Assembly: GCA_017464045.1 (NCBI GenBank)
Contig: JAFUEG010000334.1
Span: forward strand, 1-10,107
Direction: 5' to 3'
Length of the DNA: 10,107 bases
DNA from: Lachnospiraceae bacterium
Lineage (GTDB): Bacteria > Bacillota_A > Clostridia > Lachnospirales > Lachnospiraceae
A program made the position numbers and the translations under genes. Below the pieces are notes generated by a model. It was not told where the DNA came from. It made no database searches and saw only the letters and a list, made by a program, of their open reading frames with translations. This document shows, piece by piece, positions 5,920-10,107 of the stretch; the first letter of the stretch is position 1; each line of letters starts with the position of its first letter.

Positions 5920-8900
5920 TTATTTATTTTCTTTTGCCTTTTTTCTAAGTATCGACATACCAACAACGGATGAAAGCATTACAAATATTACAGCTGCTAT
6001 CGGAGTTGCATCTCCTGTCTTTGGCGATGAAGCGGAACCCATGTAAGTATATCTTACAGGAGTTGTACTTATATCATTTACTCCAGCATCATTAGCCGGA
6101 GCTGTCACATCAGGTGTAACACTTGTCTGAGGTATGTCACTTGAAGGTGTTGGTGTCTGTGTAGTATTATTTGGTTTATTGTTATTACTACTATTATTAT
6201 TGTTGTTATTTCCGTTATTTCCTTCATTATTTGTAGGATTATTACTTGTAGGATTGTTATTTTCGCTATTATTTTTTTCGTCAACCTTCTTATTTGCCGT
6301 AAACCATGCTGAAATTATTGTGTCACCTGTTATAGCGGAATAATCAGTATCCCATCCCTCAAATGCATATGTATACTTATCAGTTTCCTTCTTGGTTGGT
6401 GTAGCTGTTGGCGGTGTTGCTGACTCACCACTCTTCACAGTTTCTGTCTTCATTATATTTCCATCACCATCAAGCCATTTAACCGTATAATAGACATCCT
6501 TTATCTCATATCTGTAAAGTGCATATACTGAGAAATTCTTAGATGTAATGGTTATATAATTTGTACTAAGTACTGCTTCACTTCCGTTTACCCATGATTT
6601 AAATGAATAGTCCGATCCTGAACCGTGAAGTGATGCAACATGTATATTTTGTCCTGAAAGACTTCCAAGTGGAAATGATATTGTAACCGGTTCAGCAAGT
6701 GTAGTTATATTGGAAGGCGTACCGTTTACAAGCTCTCCCGCTGCATTTCTTACTTCCTTAATAATTTCAATATCAATATATCTTTCTATAACCGCTTCAT
6801 TTCCAAGTCTGTCCTCAAAAATAGTTTCTGCTGTATCCGATACACTGCTTACATCCATATAGCTTGCATAAAGTGTAATCTTGATTGTACCACCCTCAGC
6901 AACTACTGCCATATCAGCGGGTGTAACATTACCATTATATAATGCAGTATTATATATCTTATCGAGGCCATCAACTGTAAGAGCAACCGCATTATCCTCA
7001 AGAACAACCTCTGTGCTCAATCCACTAAGAACAAAATTTATTCCTCCATCTGATGCATAAGTTGTCGGATATGAAACGCCACCCCTATCAATAGTAACAG
7101 ACGTTTCTTTTGAAAGAATACCGTTTGTAGCTACCACTCTGTAGGTTCCATCCGCAATATCAGCAAACTTATATTTATTATCTTCTGCTGAATCTATCTT
7201 AGCAGACTTAATATAAGTATTACCGCTGTATAATGCTACATATATCGGATAAGTTTTGGCCTCAGTTGTAAGAGCATTATCATATGAAACTGAGCCATAT
7301 ACTACTCCGGTTGAATCCTTGCTGCTTGTCTTAAATCTTCCCTCATATGTCTTAACTTCTTTAGAAGTTAAAGTAGATGCATAAACCTTATAATCATACT
7401 CAGTATCAGGAGTAAGATTTCTAAAGGCATACTCCATCTGTTTTCCATATGAAGTATCATATTTATTGGAAAGTGCCGTTTCGTAGGTTGAAGCTGATGA
7501 CTTCTTATACTGGATATAACACTCAGCTATATCATATGTACCTTTAATTACATCAGCACTGAGATAAGCTGATGTATCCTCAATATCCATAATTGGACTA
7601 ACCTCAAGTCCCATAGGAACAAAGCTTATAGTATCAGATACATTTCCGGCAATATCCTCCGAAACAATCTCAAATGATGTTGCACTTGTTGATGAAAAGC
7701 TTCCTGTAATAACTCCATCGTTATTTGTAACGTCAGCAACTTTACCATTTACAAGTACTTTTGAAGTGTTAACACCACTTATGGTATCAGTTGATTTAAA
7801 GTTTATAGTAAGATTACCTGAATCATCAGCTGTAGATTCGGTTATGTATAAGTCAGGCTTGTCAGTATCAACATATATAGTCTTAGTTGCAGTATCACTT
7901 GTAACACCTGAACGACTTATACTCCATGCTTCGAATGGAACCTCACCCTGCTGATCATTAGCAAGATCAAATGAGAATTCCTCAGTTGTTGCTGTACTTT
8001 CAAGTTTCTTATTACCAACAATTATATTATAATATGTGTCTACCGGTACTCCGTCACTGGTATTTTTCTCTGATGTAATGGTTATTGTAGGTTCCTTTTC
8101 TATATACCACTCACCATTACCCTTTGTACCGTCAACAGTAATCACAGGTGTTACCGGTATTTCAGTTGAGAGATTATTTATATTCTTTTCGTATTTGCTG
8201 ACATTTCCAGCATAATCAGTTGCAACTACAATATATAAACCATTTTCAGTTATACTGTAATTATATGATGATGCAGCGCCCCAACTCTTTAATTCATTGG
8301 CTTCATCATTCAAACAAAGCTTAACGGATGCTACACCACTTTCCTCTGAACCCTCAGTTACCGTAAATGTAAAATCAATTGAATTGTCATATCCGCTAAC
8401 TGAGTAGTTTGTGTTATCCTCTATAACCGGTTTCTTACAATCAAGTTTGTAAGGACCTGCTGCCGAAAGAACTATACTGTTACCTGCATTGTCATAGAGA
8501 GTACCACCGAATGTATAATCACCTGCCGGTATATTTTCTGATGAAAGTATACCTGAGAATGTATATCCTGTAATCTTATTGTAACTTGTTCTGCCTCCTT
8601 CACTAACATTAGTAAGCACATAACCCGCATTTTCTTTTTCAGTCTCAGTAGTTCCGGTAGGGTAATTTATGCTCCAATTAATGAACTGAAGTCCACTGTC
8701 ATTATCTGTAGCTGTTGTCTTATATGTAAGGCTGTTATACCAAACACCTGATGCCGCAGGATTACCATCCTTATCTAAAACAATAATATCCGATGCAGTG
8801 ATACTGTTTTCCACCATCCACTCATAGTAAGAATCCATACCAAGAAGTTTTTCGTTTAACTTGATATAATTCTGAGCCGATGTATTTCCTGCAAGATTTG

Positions 8901-10107
8901 TTGCATATACAACAAGCTCACCGTAAGTTCCCGTTCCTATGGTTATGGTTGCTTTATATCTTCCTGTAACACTATCCTTTGTCATAACTGCCTCATGGAC
9001 AGTTCCTCCACGTATCTCTCCGTTTTCATCCAGGAATTTATAATATAACTTATCACAGTCACTACCCTCAGATGTATATTCAAATGTTATGGACACAGAT
9101 TCAACCTTTGTACCTTCTATATCCTGAGCATGATAGTATGTACCAAAATCAAATTCATTAAAGTATCCCTTATTAGGAGACACTGTAAAGCTTTGAAGAA
9201 CAGGTCCGTTTCTGTCTACATTTATATGCTCAAGTGTTGCAGTCGTAGTTATGGCACCTGATGATGAATCAAGCATCTGAATCACAATAGTACCATCTGT
9301 CATATCAGGAACAGTAACTACTTCGCTGAATTTTGCTTCAGCAGTCTGCTTTGTCATGGACGAATCGATATCACCACCGCTGACAATTCTTATTTTGTCA
9401 TATCCGTTACTTGCCTTTATCTCAAGATCCGGATAAATATTATTGTCATTTTTATTACCGAGCAAAGTATAATGTCCTTCGCCCTCATCTCTTCCAACGG
9501 TAAATGTGGCTATAGCATTGGTTACATCTGCCGAATAATTAGCTCCTGATGAACTAAATATAGGAGCAATTGTATAATTACCAGGTGAGCTGTAAATAGT
9601 TCTTGAACAATTCCATCCCGTAAATCCAACCTTATTAGTTATAAAGCTCATCTTTTCAGCAGAAGTTGAGCAAGCTTCATATGCAGCTTTATCAGCATCT
9701 GAAAGGACCTGAGGATTATCGATGGAGAGTGTATAGTCAGGAGTTGCCTGGCCAAATAATATGGCTCCATCCGATCCATCTGCTCTAGCTATGGATATTT
9801 TAACCACTCCCGGAATCACTGTCGCCACACCGGAAAGTGTCACTGTTCCATTTTCAGGAACTATCTCACTTCCGTTTACAAGTACATAGTAACCTTTATC
9901 AGCTCCTGCAAGATTTACTGTTGTAAGTACAACAGCTTTTCCTTCTCCTACATCAGGCGTTTCAAGTCTTGCCGCCGCATCAAAGGTTGCATATACATCA
10001 TCACTTCCTATTATATCAGCCACATCGCACTTACCCGAGGTTGATATTGCTGTATCGCCATCATAACTTTTTTGTATAGCTTTTCCGGCAGTATCCTTAA
10101 CAGATGA
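5920..10107 (-). CDS. Giant multidomain cell-wall-anchored surface protein (5' end outside window)
   Basis: The last 1,395 codons of a gene still open at the right edge; residues are numbered from that edge. In order: a YDG-like domain (about 5-95: KSYDGDTA...GSDDV-ATFD...VGEGKAV...LAGADKGYYVL); several bacterial Ig-like domains, marked by D-(K/N)-P joints near 296, 555 and 749 and by AGN(T/S/V)S ends near 405, 541, 632 and 820; a fibronectin type III-like domain (about 836-928); a CnaB/carboxypeptidase-regulatory-like beta domain (about 933-1008); a poorly recognised beta-rich region; one InlB/Flg_new-type repeat (about 1204-1270: YYTVKWLDGDG...FEGWDTDYSAI); an Asn/Pro/Thr-rich spacer; and a sorting signal SPKTG (1361-1365), a hydrophobic stretch and RKKAKENK. 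A sortase would attach it to peptidoglycan. A GTG at 10023-10021 is in frame but has no ribosome binding site and lies inside the YDG domain, so it is not the start. The signal peptide must be upstream. Ligand unknown; adhesion is inference. Confidence 0.9.
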   Translation of the reverse strand, partial: SSVKDTAGKAIQKSYDGDTAISTSGKCDVADIIGSDDVYATFDAAARLETPDVGEGKAVVLTTVNLAGADKGYYVLVNGSEIVPENGTVTLSGVATVIPGVVKISIARADGSDGAILFGQATPDYTLSIDNPQVLSDADKAAYEACSTSAEKMSFITNKVGFTGWNCSRTIYSSPGNYTIAPIFSSSGANYSADVTNAIATFTVGRDEGEGHYTLLGNKNDNNIYPDLEIKASNGYDKIRIVSGGDIDSSMTKQTAEAKFSEVVTVPDMTDGTIVIQMLDSSSGAITTTATLEHINVDRNGPVLQSFTVSPNKGYFNEFDFGTYYHAQDIEGTKVESVSITFEYTSEGSDCDKLYYKFLDENGEIRGGTVHEAVMTKDSVTGRYKATITIGTGTYGELVVYATNLAGNTSAQNYIKLNEKLLGMDSYYEWMVENSITASDIIVLDKDGNPAASGVWYNSLTYKTTATDNDSGLQFINWSINYPTGTTETEKENAGYVLTNVSEGGRTSYNKITGYTFSGILSSENIPAGDYTFGGTLYDNAGNSIVLSAAGPYKLDCKKPVIEDNTNYSVSGYDNSIDFTFTVTEGSEESGVASVKLCLNDEANELKSWGAASSYNYSITENGLYIVVATDYAGNVSKYEKNINNLSTEIPVTPVITVDGTKGNGEWYIEKEPTITITSEKNTSDGVPVDTYYNIIVGNKKLESTATTEEFSFDLANDQQGEVPFEAWSISRSGVTSDTATKTIYVDTDKPDLYITESTADDSGNLTINFKSTDTISGVNTSKVLVNGKVADVTNNDGVITGSFSSTSATSFEIVSEDIAGNVSDTISFVPMGLEVSPIMDIEDTSAYLSADVIKGTYDIAECYIQYKKSSASTYETALSNKYDTSYGKQMEYAFRNLTPDTEYDYKVYASTLTSKEVKTYEGRFKTSSKDSTGVVYGSVSYDNALTTEAKTYPIYVALYSGNTYIKSAKIDSAEDNKYKFADIADGTYRVVATNGILSKETSVTIDRGGVSYPTTYASDGGINFVLSGLSTEVVLEDNAVALTVDGLDKIYNTALYNGNVTPADMAVVAEGGTIKITLYASYMDVSSVSDTAETIFEDRLGNEAVIERYIDIEIIKEVRNAAGELVNGTPSNITTLAEPVTISFPLGSLSGQNIHVASLHGSGSDYSFKSWVNGSEAVLSTNYITITSKNFSVYALYRYEIKDVYYTVKWLDGDGNIMKTETVKSGESATPPTATPTKKETDKYTYAFEGWDTDYSAITGDTIISAWFTANKKVDEKNNSENNNPTSNNPTNNEGNNGNNNNNNSSNNNKPNNTTQTPTPSSDIPQTSVTPDVTAPANDAGVNDISTTPVRYTYMGSASSPKTGDATPIAAVIFVMLSSVVGMSILRKKAKENK
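6013..6027 (-). other. SPKTG cell-wall sorting motif
   Basis: Encodes SPKTG followed by DATPIAAVIFVMLSSVVGM and a basic tail, the three-part layout of a sortase substrate. Pro, Thr and Gly of LPxTG are kept, but the first position is Ser instead of Leu. That variant is common in Lachnospiraceae surface proteins and suggests a matching non-class-A sortase. No sortase gene is in this window. Confidence 0.8.
6150..6285 (-). repeat. Asn-rich low-complexity spacer (AAT/AAC triplet repeats)
   Basis: About 45 codons dominated by Asn (AAT and AAC) with Pro, Thr, Ser and Gly, including a run of six Asn. It lies between the last folded repeat and the sorting signal, where surface proteins usually have a flexible spacer that spans the wall. 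The mixed codons keep the triplet repeat imperfect, but it is still a likely site of length variation between strains. The antisense strand reads as poly-Leu, which is an artefact. Confidence 0.8.

Noticed and set aside
6134..6343. Plus-strand frame with a long Leu run that looks like a membrane protein
   Set aside because: It is the antisense reading of the Asn-rich spacer; poly-Leu arises from the complement of AAT/AAC codons.
10021..10023. GTG as the start of the surface protein
   Set aside because: The frame continues upstream without a stop to the window edge, the upstream residues complete the YDG-like domain (KSYDGDTA), and there is no ribosome binding site or signal peptide after the GTG.
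1..10107. CRISPR array, tRNA or rRNA genes, phage or toxin-antitoxin genes
   Set aside because: No regularly spaced repeats, no cloverleaf-like or rRNA-like sequence, and every open frame of note is accounted for.

Overview
The window comes from an AT-rich, endospore-forming Firmicute, most likely a member of Lachnospiraceae (Clostridia). The evidence is an alpha/beta-type small acid-soluble spore protein, a DUF4364-family gene, a tig-clpP-clpX cluster, a Gram-positive cell-wall sorting signal of the SPKTGD type, and strong GGAGG ribosome binding sites. I cannot name the genus from sequence alone.

Layout, left to right. Positions 1-212 (minus) hold the first 70 codons of rho (transcription termination factor), cut by the window edge. 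A divergent intergenic region with small palindromes leads into a plus-strand DUF4364-family gene (467-985). This gene converges on engB/ysxC (1224-1805, minus), and a near-palindrome of about 235 bp fills the gap between them. Upstream of engB lies a second large palindrome (about 1841-2016), with a GGACGG...GTGTCAC signature that resembles a REP-type element. It begins right after the clpX stop codon. Next on the minus strand come clpX (2020-3312), clpP (3331-3912) and tig (3968-5254), read as one tig-clpP-clpX transcription unit from a good sigma-A-type promoter at 5319-5347. Further right are a third inverted repeat (5427-5537), a spore DNA-binding SASP gene (5560-5769), a strong intrinsic terminator (5834-5877), and the 3' 4.2 kb of a giant wall-anchored surface protein (5920 to the window end). 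The 5' end of that gene is outside the window.

How the genes fit together. Trigger factor folds nascent chains at the ribosome. ClpX unfolds proteins and feeds them to the ClpP peptidase, and EngB is a GTPase for large-subunit ribosome assembly. This is a conserved Firmicute protein-quality-control neighbourhood. In many relatives lon protease gene(s) lie between clpX and engB. Here there is no lon, only the REP-like palindrome. The SASP and the multidomain surface protein are separate accessory units.

I found no tRNA, rRNA, CRISPR array, recognisable riboswitch or transposase gene. The less ordinary parts are the three large palindromes at gene borders, the putative operator-like palindrome in front of the DUF4364 gene, and the mosaic surface protein. 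I did not find convincing evidence for a wholly new multigene system.
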